Below are positions 8,711-16,167 of a stretch of 64,000 nucleotides of DNA, in pieces. Under the pieces are notes generated by a model, which had not been told where the DNA came from, made no database searches, and saw only the letters and a list, made by a program, of their open reading frames with translations. The position numbers were made by a program, and so were the translations under genes. The DNA is taken from positions 1 to 64,000 of the forward strand of contig CADEGF010000016.1 in the NCBI GenBank assembly GCA_902826815.1. Reading direction: 5' to 3'. Within the stretch, counting starts at the first letter, position 1. Each line of letters opens with the position of its first letter. The DNA comes from an uncultured Mycobacteriaceae bacterium. GTDB lineage: Bacteria; Actinomycetota; Actinomycetes; Mycobacteriales; Mycobacteriaceae.

Positions 8711-8974
8711 GTGATACGGGGTCTGCTGGCCCGTATTCGAGAGTCCACCGCGTGCCGAATCATCCACGTCGACAGGCCGATTCCGTACACATCTGTCAAG
8801 TGCGTATTTGCCCGCGGTCGAGAGTCAAAGGACACCGCTGGGTCACGACGAACAGGTGTCCGGGAAATGTCGCAGCTGCCGGGCGCAATCGCCGTCATAC
8901 CCGAGACGCTCACACCACCCCAGCCGCTCTTCTGGACGGCCCCGGGACCCTGCGGCCGGGCACCCCGACAGCGT
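8711..8974. other. Non-coding stretch between tRNA fragment and repeat
   Basis: I see no credible gene here. Short frames exist on both strands, but their translations resemble the spurious ORFs that tRNA neighbourhoods produce. If the tRNA piece is an attachment scar, this is the side on which element DNA would lie. Confidence 0.4.
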
Positions 8975-9038
8975 CGATCGGGGCGCCGGATCGAAATCCA
9001 GGTAGTCGATCGGGGCGTCGGATCGAAATCCAGGTAGT
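8975..9038. repeat. Two tandem 32-bp units ending CAGGTAGT
   Basis: Units 8975-9006 and 9007-9038 differ at one position and both end ATCCAGGTAGT. The same pair recurs at 14297-14360, followed in both places by the same GCGCTACGGGGTG sequence. It stands upstream of the decayed three-gene operon. The exact 32-bp spacing, about three helical turns, suggests a binding-site array for a regulator (inference). Confidence 0.75.
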
Positions 9039-9156
9039 GCGCTACGGGGTGGGCTGATCCTCGCGTGCACCAGACTCGACGCTGGCGACTGGAATGACGT
9101 CGTTGCGATGAGGACAGCTCATGGCCAATTCAGTCGGATAAGGGAGGTTGGGCGCT

Positions 9157-9228
9157 ATGGCCATTGGACGAGTGCGACCTGGAACCGATACCGCCGGCGT
9201 GCCTTTCAATCTCACTCCGGTGGGCTAG
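9157..9228 (+). pseudogene. 23-codon remnant of the secreted protein at 14480
   Basis: From ATG 9157 the frame reads M-A-I-G-R-V-R and then PGTDTAGVPFNLTPVG stop, joining the first six residues and the last sixteen of the 139-residue paralogue at 14480. The upstream leader (GGGAGGTTGGGCGCT) is the same. The deletion is in frame and falls between short GGGTG-like repeats in the parent, which suggests slippage. It could still be translated as a micro-peptide, but the signal peptide and mature domain are gone. Confidence 0.75.
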
Positions 9229-9273
9229 ATCGATCAATGAATCATCAACGGACACAACTATTCAGGAGCCCTT

Positions 9274-9795
9274 ATGTATGACAGCGCGCAGCCGATGAGC
9301 CGATACCGCGTGTTCTCATTGATTGCCGGGGCTGTCGTTGCCGCAGTCGCCCTCAGTCCGTCGGCGTACGCCGACGACGATCTGTTCACCCCCACCGAGC
9401 CGTCCATCGTCGTCGGCGGAACCGTGCACCCCCCGGGAACCATCGTGGTCGATCCCGAAACACCCACTGCCGCAACGGGACCAATCGACCCGAAACAACC
9501 CATCGCCGTAGACCCACGAGTCAGGCCCGCTTCCCCTTTCTGCTGCGCCTACATCAACAACGTGCCGATCCCGCAATGGCATTCAAACGCCGTCCCGCCA
9601 GTTCTTCCGGCCGACTACCGGCCCGTTGACGACAATCGAACGGCCTACCTCGACAACCACGGGCGGTACTGGGTCCTGAACCGCGCCACCCTGACACTGG
9701 AGCAGGTCGGCGGATGGCCGGCGCCGGGGCCTAACCAGAACCCAACGGGTCAGCCTGGGTCGCCGCATGGCGGCACATACGGTACTTCGCCGTGA
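9274..9795 (+). CDS. Secreted Pro-rich protein, paralogue 1
   Basis: Protein of 173 residues from ATG 9274, with AGGAG five bases upstream; ATG 9295 (MSRYRVF) is an alternative start. A signal peptide runs to about SPSAYA|DDD. The first ~70 residues (through HPPGTIVVDPETP) are almost identical to the paralogue at 14945. The middle differs completely (PFCCAYINNVPIPQWHSN here), and the end regains similarity (AYLDNHGRYW...LEQVGGWP). A CC pair sits in the variable part. No known domain. It is the only intact gene of the left operon copy. Confidence 0.7.
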   Translation: MYDSAQPMSRYRVFSLIAGAVVAAVALSPSAYADDDLFTPTEPSIVVGGTVHPPGTIVVDPETPTAATGPIDPKQPIAVDPRVRPASPFCCAYINNVPIPQWHSNAVPPVLPADYRPVDDNRTAYLDNHGRYWVLNRATLTLEQVGGWPAPGPNQNPTGQPGSPHGGTYGTSP

Positions 9796-9844
9796 GATCA
9801 CGTGTCGTCACGCTGACAAATCTGCGGCCGCGAAGGGGTCAGGC

Positions 9845-10071
9845 ATGAAGATGTTCGGCGTTGCCGTTGCCGTCGTCGCGTGTTTGCAGCGGGTTGCTCC
9901 GGCGGTGAGAAGGGGCCGCCCGTGACCGTGACCAAAACCACGACCTCGTCGGCGGTCTCGTCCACGCCAACTCCACCCCCTACCAACACGACCGGTGCGC
10001 CGGCGTCGTCTGGTTCTCCCGCGACATCCGCCTCGCTGATTCCGCGCGGGCACTGCCCGGCGCCACGGTAG
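9845..10071 (+). pseudogene. Frameshifted, shortened lipoprotein copy
   Basis: ATG 9845 opens MKMFGVAVAVVA, matching the lipoprotein at 15550. A single-base deletion near 9880-9890 then shifts the frame, so that the lipobox AAGCSGGEK and threonine-rich VTVTKTTT part lie in another frame (9880-10071). The TDFxGTCEGxEHCP repeats of the intact copy are missing; only the terminal HCPAP-like tail remains. An in-frame GTG at 9880 could give a 63-residue product without a full signal peptide. I regard the gene as dead. Confidence 0.7.
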
Positions 10072-10168
10072 TCGCAGCCTTACCGCAGGTCGCGTCCCTT
10101 GGTAACAAAGTTGCGCATCTTACAGAATGACTCGGCTGTGAGGTAGCTGGGGCATTAGCATTCTGCCC

Positions 10169-12808
10169 ATGGCAGATAGCTGGCCGCTGATGAGTCGCTC
10201 GGAGGAACTCGGCTTCATCGGCGAGGCGCTCGACGATGGCGAGCACAAGGGTGTCGTCGTTGCCGGAACGGCCGGGGTCGGTAAGACCCGATTGGCTCGT
10301 GAGGCCGCCGAAGTGGCGGCACGCTCGGGATGGTCGGTGCGCCGGGTGGCCGGTACCGCGACGGGTCGGGCGGTGATGCTCGGAGCGTTCGCGCGGTGGG
10401 CCGATGACTCGGACTCCTCGTCGTCGGCATTGGTGCGCAAAGTGTTCGCGGGGTTGACCGAAGGTACAGCCGGTGGGCGTTTGCTGGTGCTGGTCGACGA
10501 TGCTCATCTACTCGACGATCTATCGGCGCTGATCGTGCACCAACTGGTGCTGCAGGAGGTGGCGAGTGTGGTCGCCACCATCCGCACTGGCGAGTCCACA
10601 CCAGACGCCGTGACGGCGCTCTGGAAGGACGGACTGCTGCCCAGGCTGGAGTTACAGCCGCTGTCCCGCGACGAGACCCGAGGTCTGCTGCACCGTGTTC
10701 TCGATGGTCCGATGCTCACCAGCAGCGCCGACGGGCTGTGGGAGCTCAGCCGTGGGAACGTCCTGTTCCTGCGGCACATTGTCCAGGATGAACAGCGGTC
10801 AGGCCGTCTTTCACGTGTCGGCGGCGAATGGTGTTGGACCGGAGCGCCATCGGCGTCACCGTCACTTGTCGAACTCGTCGAACAGCAGATCGGCGCGGTG
10901 CCCGAGGACGTCCAAGAGGTCGTGGACCTAGTGGCGATCGCCGAACCGATCGACCGGCAGATCCTAGCGGGTCTCGCCGAACCGGAGTCGATTGAATTTG
11001 CCGAGCGGCGTGGTTTGATCGCGGCGGCTCTCACCGGAAATGGCGTTTCTGTCGGCCACCCCCTATACGGCGAGATTCGGCTGGCAAACTGCGGACCGTT
11101 ACGGCTGAAGAGGTTACGTGGACGCGTCGCAAAAGCCATGGCGGATACGCCCGGAGCTGACCTGCTTCGGCTCGGCCTGCTGTGGCTGGAGTCCGACCTG
11201 CCCACTGATGTGAAGATCTTCAGCCCGGCGGTGAAGATCGCCGGGTGCCGACTTGATATAGGCCTCGCAGAGCGACTCGCGCGCGCCGCGGTGCTCGCAC
11301 ACGCGGGTCCCGAAACGAAGATCCCGCTGGCCTGGGTCCTGTACCTGCAGGAGAAGGGCAGCGAAGCCGAGGAAATCCTCGACACGCTCGATGCGTCGGA
11401 ACTGGCCGTGGACGGCTTCTTCGACGGATCGATCCTGCGCGCTGCGAACCTGTTCTGGCCGTTGCGGAGACCCGATGAGGCACTCACCGTGATCGGGAAT
11501 GCGATAAGCCTCGGCGATGACGCCCGAAACCATTCGCTGCGCACGTTCCGCGCCGCGATGGAAGTGGTGGCCGCCGAACCGACCGCAGCGATCAGGACGC
11601 TTGCCACCGTCGATCGCGGTCAGCTCAATGACCACAACCGCGTCATCGGCTATGCCGCCGAAACGATTGCTCTTGGCGACGTCGGTCGTGTGACCGACGC
11701 AGGTGTGCAGGCCAAGATGGGTTACCGCGTGCTTGAAGAGTCACCGCAGGAAGAGTCTTTCCACGGCTCGGGCCTGGCCGAATTCCACGCCTACGCGCTG
11801 CTGGCGGCAGGCTACGTCGACGAGGCGGTTGCCGTGACCGACGAACAGTATCGTCGGTATGCCGATCTGCCGGGGATGTCACGGTCGATGGCAATTGCCG
11901 CGCGGGGCATGACCGCCCTCGGTAAAGGCGACCTGGCGGCCTGCCAGCGATTTTTCCGTTCGGCGGCGCAGAGTTTCGGAGGATACGGCGAGATTTCGGG
12001 TCTGTTCTACCGATTCAGGATTCTGCAGACCGAAGCGCTGGCGCGGTCCGGCGACATCGATGCCGCCCTTTCCTTGATGGAGAAATTGGACCGAAGCCGA
12101 CATCCCGCGTACGAGTACGTGGAATCGGGATACCTACTCGCGGCGGCTTGGGTGAATGCGGCGCAGGGACGAACCACAATTGCCCTCGAGAACGCCTCGC
12201 GCGCAACAGCATTTGCCAAAAGCCACAACCAGTTGGCGCGCGAGGTTCTTTGTTTGCAAACCAGCGTGCAGTTCGGCGACGCCGGTGTGGTCGGCCGACT
12301 GGAAGAGCTTGTCGAACAGGTGGAGGGACCCCGGGCGCCGCTGTCGGCCCGATATGCACGCGCGCTGGCTGACGACGATGCGCCCAGTCTGGATGACGTC
12401 TCAGGTGGCTTTGAAACGATCGGCGACACACTGGCCGCGGCTGACGCCGCGGCACAAGCGGCCGTCTGTCACCGCTCGGCCGGCCGACGCGGTAGCGCAC
12501 TGACTTCAGGCGCCCGAGCTCAAATGCTGGCCGTGCAGTGCGGAGGCGCGGTCAGTCCAGCACTGGCTGCGAGCAAGGTGGCGTTGCCATTCACCCGGCG
12601 AGAGCACGAGATCGCCGCTCTGGTCGCCAAAGGCCTGTCCAATCGGGATATCGCCGAAGCGATGTCATTATCGGTCCGAACCGTCGAGGGGCACGTCTTT
12701 CTGGCCAGCAGCAAGGCTGGAGTGTCGTCGCGTGCAGAACTGTCCGCCGTCGTCCAGCAACTCCACGATCTAGGGCAGCCCCCTGGAGGCGCCCTGATCC
12801 CGACCTAA
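10169..12808 (+). CDS. LAL-type AAA ATPase/LuxR transcriptional regulator
   Basis: Large regulator of 879 residues from ATG 10169. The N-terminal STAND/AAA ATPase has Walker A GTAGVGKT at residues 33-40 and Walker B LLVLVDDAHLLDD near residue 110. A long helical, TPR-like middle (about 300-780) follows. The C-terminal LuxR helix-turn-helix near 805-860 reads FTRREHEIAALVAKGLSNRD...SLSVRTVEGHV. Proteins of this architecture (MalT/LAL) are ATP- and ligand-controlled activators. It sits between the two copies of the secreted-protein operon and is the obvious local candidate to control them, but that is inference. Its 3' end overlaps the convergent small gene by 4 bp. Confidence 0.88.
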   Translation: MADSWPLMSRSEELGFIGEALDDGEHKGVVVAGTAGVGKTRLAREAAEVAARSGWSVRRVAGTATGRAVMLGAFARWADDSDSSSSALVRKVFAGLTEGTAGGRLLVLVDDAHLLDDLSALIVHQLVLQEVASVVATIRTGESTPDAVTALWKDGLLPRLELQPLSRDETRGLLHRVLDGPMLTSSADGLWELSRGNVLFLRHIVQDEQRSGRLSRVGGEWCWTGAPSASPSLVELVEQQIGAVPEDVQEVVDLVAIAEPIDRQILAGLAEPESIEFAERRGLIAAALTGNGVSVGHPLYGEIRLANCGPLRLKRLRGRVAKAMADTPGADLLRLGLLWLESDLPTDVKIFSPAVKIAGCRLDIGLAERLARAAVLAHAGPETKIPLAWVLYLQEKGSEAEEILDTLDASELAVDGFFDGSILRAANLFWPLRRPDEALTVIGNAISLGDDARNHSLRTFRAAMEVVAAEPTAAIRTLATVDRGQLNDHNRVIGYAAETIALGDVGRVTDAGVQAKMGYRVLEESPQEESFHGSGLAEFHAYALLAAGYVDEAVAVTDEQYRRYADLPGMSRSMAIAARGMTALGKGDLAACQRFFRSAAQSFGGYGEISGLFYRFRILQTEALARSGDIDAALSLMEKLDRSRHPAYEYVESGYLLAAAWVNAAQGRTTIALENASRATAFAKSHNQLAREVLCLQTSVQFGDAGVVGRLEELVEQVEGPRAPLSARYARALADDDAPSLDDVSGGFETIGDTLAAADAAAQAAVCHRSAGRRGSALTSGARAQMLAVQCGGAVSPALAASKVALPFTRREHEIAALVAKGLSNRDIAEAMSLSVRTVEGHVFLASSKAGVSSRAELSAVVQQLHDLGQPPGGALIPT

Positions 12809-13050
12809 GCATCGGTGTTGTCGATGGCGCTGTTCAGTTTGCGCCGCGCCACCTCGAACAAGGTGCTCAGGCTCTCCCGCTCGATGTGCAGGTATCCACA
12901 GATGACATCGTCGGCCACACCGGAATCTTGCAGGCGAAGTGCCAGCGAATACGCCTCGGGCACGCTTCGCAGCGCCGCTTCGTACTCGTCGCCCGTTGTC
13001 ACGAGAAATCCGCCACGCACGGCGACAGCGGTGGGCGCCGAAACTGCCAC
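12805..13050 (-). CDS. Small HTH-like protein of unknown role
   Basis: Protein of 81 residues from GTG 13050. The C-terminal half (SGVADDVICGYLHIERESLSTLFEVARRKL) resembles a recognition helix-turn-helix of the sigma-70 region 4 or LuxR kind. I cannot assign a family. It is convergent with and overlaps the LAL regulator stop by 4 bp and faces away from the DUF4189 gene. It may be a second regulator for the secreted-protein block. Confidence 0.5.
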   Translation of the reverse strand: MAVSAPTAVAVRGGFLVTTGDEYEAALRSVPEAYSLALRLQDSGVADDVICGYLHIERESLSTLFEVARRKLNSAIDNTDA

Positions 13051-13260
13051 CGGGGCCTCATTGCCGATTGCCCATCTCGCTCCCCTATGACCTGTAGCGA
13101 ACTACCTTCGGTTGCATATCCGGCCATCTGGTCTCAAGTGCTTCAGATGAGGCGACTTGACATCATTCTCGTAGATTCGTTGCAGCCGCGGGAATACCGG
13201 AACCCAAGGTAGACCCGATATCCCTTGCTAACAACAGCTTTCGGCGATCGAACCGAAAGA

Positions 13261-13300
13261 CAGGTAGTTGTGCGCGCCATCGACGTGAAATCCACGTAGT
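13261..13300. repeat. CAGGTAGT/CACGTAGT pair, 32 bp apart
   Basis: CAGGTAGT at 13261-13268 and TGAAATCCACGTAGT ending at 13300 are spaced by exactly 32 bp. The second is followed by CCGCTATGG, like the CGCTACGG that follows the pairs at 9031 and 14353. It lies in the ~750-bp gap upstream of DUF4189 paralogue 1. Confidence 0.6.
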
Positions 13301-13305
13301 CCGCT

Positions 13306-13464
13306 ATGGCACACCCGCAGGGACAGAACGCCTATGTTTCCGCCTCGTCACCGGAACCCGTCGCCAGGAAGGAGATCGATGGTTGGCGCGACCCCGCAGC
13401 ATCAAGTGCGCTCATGGCAGGTCCGGTGCTCATTCACGCAAACGTAATCCGTTGCCACAGCTGA
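13306..13464 (+). CDS. Possible 52-residue ORF in the gap
   Basis: ATG 13306 directly follows the repeat pair and opens 52 codons (MAHPQGQNAYVSASSPEPVA...) to TGA 13462-13464. There is no clear ribosome-binding site, no signal peptide and no recognisable motif; codon bias is moderate. It may be a real micro-protein, a gene remnant, or chance. The rest of 13051-13806 shows no other coding evidence. Confidence 0.2.
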   Translation: MAHPQGQNAYVSASSPEPVARKEIDGWRDPAASSALMAGPVLIHANVIRCHS

Positions 13465-13587
13465 AGACGACGGCGCGACGGTCCGCCTCGCAGAACTCTG
13501 ACCTCGCGGTTCCGTTGCCGCCTCCGTTCCGTGACGACATCGCGAACTCTGTCAGCTGATTCGTCGAGCACAGCAGTTTTACGGGTC

Positions 13588-13647
13588 CAGGTAGTCGCTG
13601 CAGAAACCAGGTAGTCCTGGTCGCAGCCGCCCTCAAATACAGGTAGG
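13588..13647. repeat. Three CAGGTAGT-type sites (20 and 32 bp apart)
   Basis: Sites CAGGTAGT 13588, CAGGTAGT 13608 and CAGGTAGG 13640 are spaced 20 and 32 bp. About 110 bp from here to ~13700 is nearly repeated at 16009-16125 upstream of DUF4189 paralogue 2 (shared AAATACAGGTAGGG and CCAAGATTGCACGAGAACG). It precedes the DUF4189 gene at 13807 by about 160 bp. Confidence 0.7.
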
Positions 13648-13806
13648 GCAGCACGGGGCGCGGAACCCTTCGCTGCGCCCAAGATTGCACGAGAACGACC
13701 CGAGCTGCAACGAACCACCTCGCCGCTGGACATCAGTTCCACCTGAAAACGAGCATGGCGCCGACCGTGACCGTCGCAGATCACACGATCGAGAAGAGGA
13801 AAGATC

Positions 13807-14208
13807 ATGTCAATCATCGGCTTTCGAGCGCCCATCGCAATCTCCGCAGCGGGTATCGCCGCGGCGGGCGCCGCCCTCGTCGCCTTGAGCCCGATCGCAC
13901 ACGCCGACGATCAATGGGCCGCGTGTGCGGCGCCGGCCAGCGCCACAAGCACCGGGAACACGGTCTGTTTGGGAACGCCGTATCCCGACCAGGCCTCGGC
14001 CGAATCACGCGCGCTGGCCATGTGCAACTACCTGAAGAACCGGGGATGCACCGTGGTGGTCAGCTACACGGACTGCGGCGCGATCGCTGGAAACGGGAGC
14101 CAGTGGGCGGGCGGCAGGGGCCCCACGCAAGGAGACGCAGAACAAGACGCCCTGAGAAATATTGACAACGGCACCATCGCCAAGTCGACGTGCCTCCTGC
14201 CAGGCTGA
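13807..14208 (+). CDS. Secreted DUF4189 protein, paralogue 1
   Basis: Protein of 133 residues. A signal peptide (MSIIGFRAPIAISAAG...) ends at SPIAHA|DDQ. The mature domain has the DUF4189 pattern: W-x-A-C-A near the start, AESRALAMCNY, the core TVVVSYTDCGAIAGNGSQW, GGRGPTQGDAEQDALRN and a final Cys. Four to six cysteines suggest disulfides. The family includes mycobacterial Rv1813c and Rv1269c, exported proteins of unknown biochemical role. The signal peptide and 5' leader are nearly identical to paralogues at 16168 and 16679. A strong terminator follows. Confidence 0.85.
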   Translation: MSIIGFRAPIAISAAGIAAAGAALVALSPIAHADDQWAACAAPASATSTGNTVCLGTPYPDQASAESRALAMCNYLKNRGCTVVVSYTDCGAIAGNGSQWAGGRGPTQGDAEQDALRNIDNGTIAKSTCLLPG

Positions 14209-14240
14209 TCGCCGCCTCGGATTCGAATTCGCGCACAGAA

Positions 14241-14271
14241 GAGCCCCGAACCTGATGCCGGTTCGGGGCTC
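14241..14271 (+). terminator. Strong hairpin terminator after DUF4189-1
   Basis: A perfect 12-bp inverted repeat, GAGCCCCGAACC at 14241-14252 and GGTTCGGGGCTC at 14260-14271, with a 7-base loop, lies 33 bp after the stop of the DUF4189 gene. The downstream run is only weakly T-rich. Confidence 0.75.
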
Positions 14272-14296
14272 TCCTTGTGTCGGAGTTCGACGACGT

Positions 14297-14360
14297 CGAT
14301 CGGGTCGTCGGATCGAATTCCAGGTAGTCGATCGGGGTGCCGGATCGAAATCCAGGTAGT
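14297..14360. repeat. Two tandem 32-bp units ending CAGGTAGT (right copy)
   Basis: Units 14297-14328 and 14329-14360 are near copies of those at 8975-9038. They sit about 120 bp upstream of the intact three-gene secreted operon. Downstream identity to the left copy continues through the leader of the first gene. Confidence 0.75.
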
Positions 14361-14479
14361 GCGCTACGGGGTGGGCTGATCCTCGCGTGCACCAGACTTG
14401 ATGCTGGCCGATGGGGTGATGTCGCTGCGATGAGGGGCCGCTCATGGCCAATGCAGTCGGGTAAGGGAGGTTGGGCGCT

Positions 14480-14899
14480 ATGGCCTATGCACGGGTGGGT
14501 GCCACGATCACCGTGTTCGCCGCGATCGCGCTGGGCGCCAGCGCCCCGGCCTGGGCCGCCGACATGAGCGGGTCTTATTGGGCTACCGAGATCGGCGATC
14601 CCGCGCAGGTATGGACCTTTACCCCGTGTGGCAACGGATGCGCCGAGGTCGTGTTCGCCGACGGTCGAACGGCGCAGGCCAGAGTTGACCGTGGCCAGTG
14701 GAGAGTCGACGACGTCGGCAACTCCACCGCGATCAAGTGCACCGCCGATGGCACCCAGAGCCCAGGATCTGCCCATTACTCGTGGGATCCCACCACGTTG
14801 GCGGGCCAAGTGTGGGCCACCGACGACACCGGAGCGTGCGGGGTGCTGCCGGGAACCGACACCGCCGGCGTGCCTTTCAATCTCACTCCGGTGGGCTAG
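14480..14899 (+). CDS. Secreted hypothetical protein (first gene of intact operon)
   Basis: Protein of 139 residues; start ATG 14480 with GGGAGG upstream. A signal peptide runs to about APAWA|ADMSG. The mature part is a likely small beta-rich domain with SGSYWATEIGDPAQVWTFTP, two close cysteines (PCGNGC), a later Cys (IKCTADG), HYSWDPTTLAG and a final Cys (GACG). A W-x-F-T-P-C-G motif of this kind is common in short mycobacterial exported proteins, but the function is unknown. The next gene starts 45 bp downstream, so an operon is likely. A severely deleted copy is at 9157. Confidence 0.75.
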   Translation: MAYARVGATITVFAAIALGASAPAWAADMSGSYWATEIGDPAQVWTFTPCGNGCAEVVFADGRTAQARVDRGQWRVDDVGNSTAIKCTADGTQSPGSAHYSWDPTTLAGQVWATDDTGACGVLPGTDTAGVPFNLTPVG

Positions 14900-14944
14900 A
14901 TCGATCAATGAATCATCAACGGACACAACTATTCAGGAGCCCTT

Positions 14945-15463
14945 ATGTATGACAGCGCGCAGCCGATGAGCCGATACCGCGTGTTCTCATTGATTGCCGG
15001 GGCTGTCGTTGCCGCAGTCGCCCTCAGTCCGTCGGCGTACGCCGACGACGATCTGTTCACCCCCACCGAGCCGTCCATCGTCGTCGGCGGAACCGTGCAC
15101 CCACCAGGAACCATCGTGGTGGATCCCGAAACACCCGCTGCGGCAACGGGACCGGGACCGATCGACGCGTCGAAACCCATCGAGGTAGACCCACGAGTCA
15201 GGGTGGCTCCGCCTGCTCCGCCTATATGCTGCGGACGCACGGGCGGTGCCACGGTCCTGATATGGCCTGGTCGTGGCGCAAACCCGCCGGTTTTTCAGGT
15301 TGAGAATAGGTTCGATGGCAATCTAGACGCCTACCTCGACAACCACGGGCGGTACTGGCTCTTCAACCACCAAGCCGTGACATTGGAGCAGGTCGGTGGA
15401 TGGCCCGAGCCGCCGCCGGGACCGAAAATTCTAGACCCACTCCCTCGGGGATATATAGATTGA
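14945..15463 (+). CDS. Secreted Pro-rich protein, paralogue 2
   Basis: Protein of 172 residues, partner of the gene at 9274. The signal peptide and first ~70 residues are the same, then a divergent middle follows with a CC pair (APPICCGRTGGATVLIW), and then AYLDNHGRYWLFN and LEQVGGWPEP. RBS AGGAG lies 5 bp upstream of ATG 14945. It is middle gene of the intact operon, between the 14480 gene and the lipoprotein. No known domain; likely cell-envelope or secreted. Confidence 0.7.
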   Translation: MYDSAQPMSRYRVFSLIAGAVVAAVALSPSAYADDDLFTPTEPSIVVGGTVHPPGTIVVDPETPAAATGPGPIDASKPIEVDPRVRVAPPAPPICCGRTGGATVLIWPGRGANPPVFQVENRFDGNLDAYLDNHGRYWLFNHQAVTLEQVGGWPEPPPGPKILDPLPRGYID

Positions 15464-15549
15464 TCACCTCTCCCGGTGCCACCCACTCTTCGACACACCG
15501 CTTTGACGAAGCCCATAGGGATTGCCTTCAGGCCGCGAAGGAGTCAATC

Positions 15550-15984
15550 ATGAAGAAGTTCGGCATTGCCGTTGCCGTCGTCGCACTGTTGGCCGCAGGC
15601 TGCTCCGGAGGTGAGAAAGAGGCGCCGGTGACCGTGACCAAAACCACGACCCCGTCGGCGGTCTCGTCCACGCGCACCGCAAGTCCCACTCCGAAGACCG
15701 GTGCGCCGCCGTCGTCTGGTTCCAAGGCTCCGGCGACATCCGCCTCGCCGGCTCCAGCACCTGGCGCACCGTCGAACACCGACTTCGGCGGTACCTGCGA
15801 GGGCCTGGAACACTGCCCGACCGTACAAGGGGTTCCGCCAGGAAACACCGACTTCGGCGGCACCTGCGAGGGCCTGGAACATTGCCCCACTGTTCCCGCC
15901 GCACCGCCTGCACCCGCACCACAGCACGAGACCGACTTCAGCGGGACCTGCGAAGGCCAGGAGCACTGCCCGGCGGGCGGATAA
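15550..15984 (+). CDS. Lipoprotein with three TDFxGTCEGxEHCP repeats
   Basis: Protein of 144 residues from ATG 15550. A lipoprotein signal MKKFGIAVAVVALLAAGC places lipidated Cys18 in the lipobox LAAGC. A Thr/Ser/Pro/Ala-rich spacer (about 25-75) suggests a flexible, possibly glycosylated stalk. Three copies of a 14-residue unit, TDFGGTCEGLEHCP twice and TDFSGTCEGQEHCP once, follow, each with two Cys and one His. The units could form disulfide loops or bind metal. It is last gene of the intact operon; a broken copy without the repeats is at 9845. Confidence 0.75.
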   Translation: MKKFGIAVAVVALLAAGCSGGEKEAPVTVTKTTTPSAVSSTRTASPTPKTGAPPSSGSKAPATSASPAPAPGAPSNTDFGGTCEGLEHCPTVQGVPPGNTDFGGTCEGLEHCPTVPAAPPAPAPQHETDFSGTCEGQEHCPAGG

Positions 15985-16008
15985 CCGACGGCCTTGGCAT
16001 CGGACCTA

Positions 16009-16069
16009 CAGGTAGTCGCAGCAGAAAACCACGTAGTGCTGGTCGCAGCCGCCCTCAAATACAGGTAGG
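16009..16069. repeat. Three CAGGTAGT-type sites (21 and 32 bp apart)
   Basis: CAGGTAGT 16009, CACGTAGT 16030 and CAGGTAGG 16062. The arrangement copies that at 13588-13647, and the following ~60 bp are almost identical. The block ends about 100 bp before DUF4189 paralogue 2. Confidence 0.7.
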
Positions 16070-16167
16070 GAAGCACGGGGCACGGAACCCTTCGCTGCGC
16101 CCAAGATTGCACGAGAACGACCCGCGTGACCGGTCGCAGACCACACGGTCGAGAAAAGGGAAAGATC

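Noticed and set aside
6939-8714. 591-codon plus-strand frame opposite the LLM and serine hydrolase genes
   Set aside because: It is the antisense shadow of genes with intact active-site motifs; only its end holds the VOC remnant in another frame.
8668-8745. Intact tRNA-Ala gene
   Set aside because: The 5' acceptor strand, D arm and 5' anticodon stem cannot be found upstream of 8710.
13434-13835. Minus-strand 133-codon frame upstream of DUF4189-1
   Set aside because: It runs through the repeat array and the antisense of the signal-peptide leader; Arg-rich with no motif.
8975-14360. CRISPR array suggested by 32-bp repeat units
   Set aside because: Units are directly adjacent with no spacers, only two per site, and no cas genes are present.
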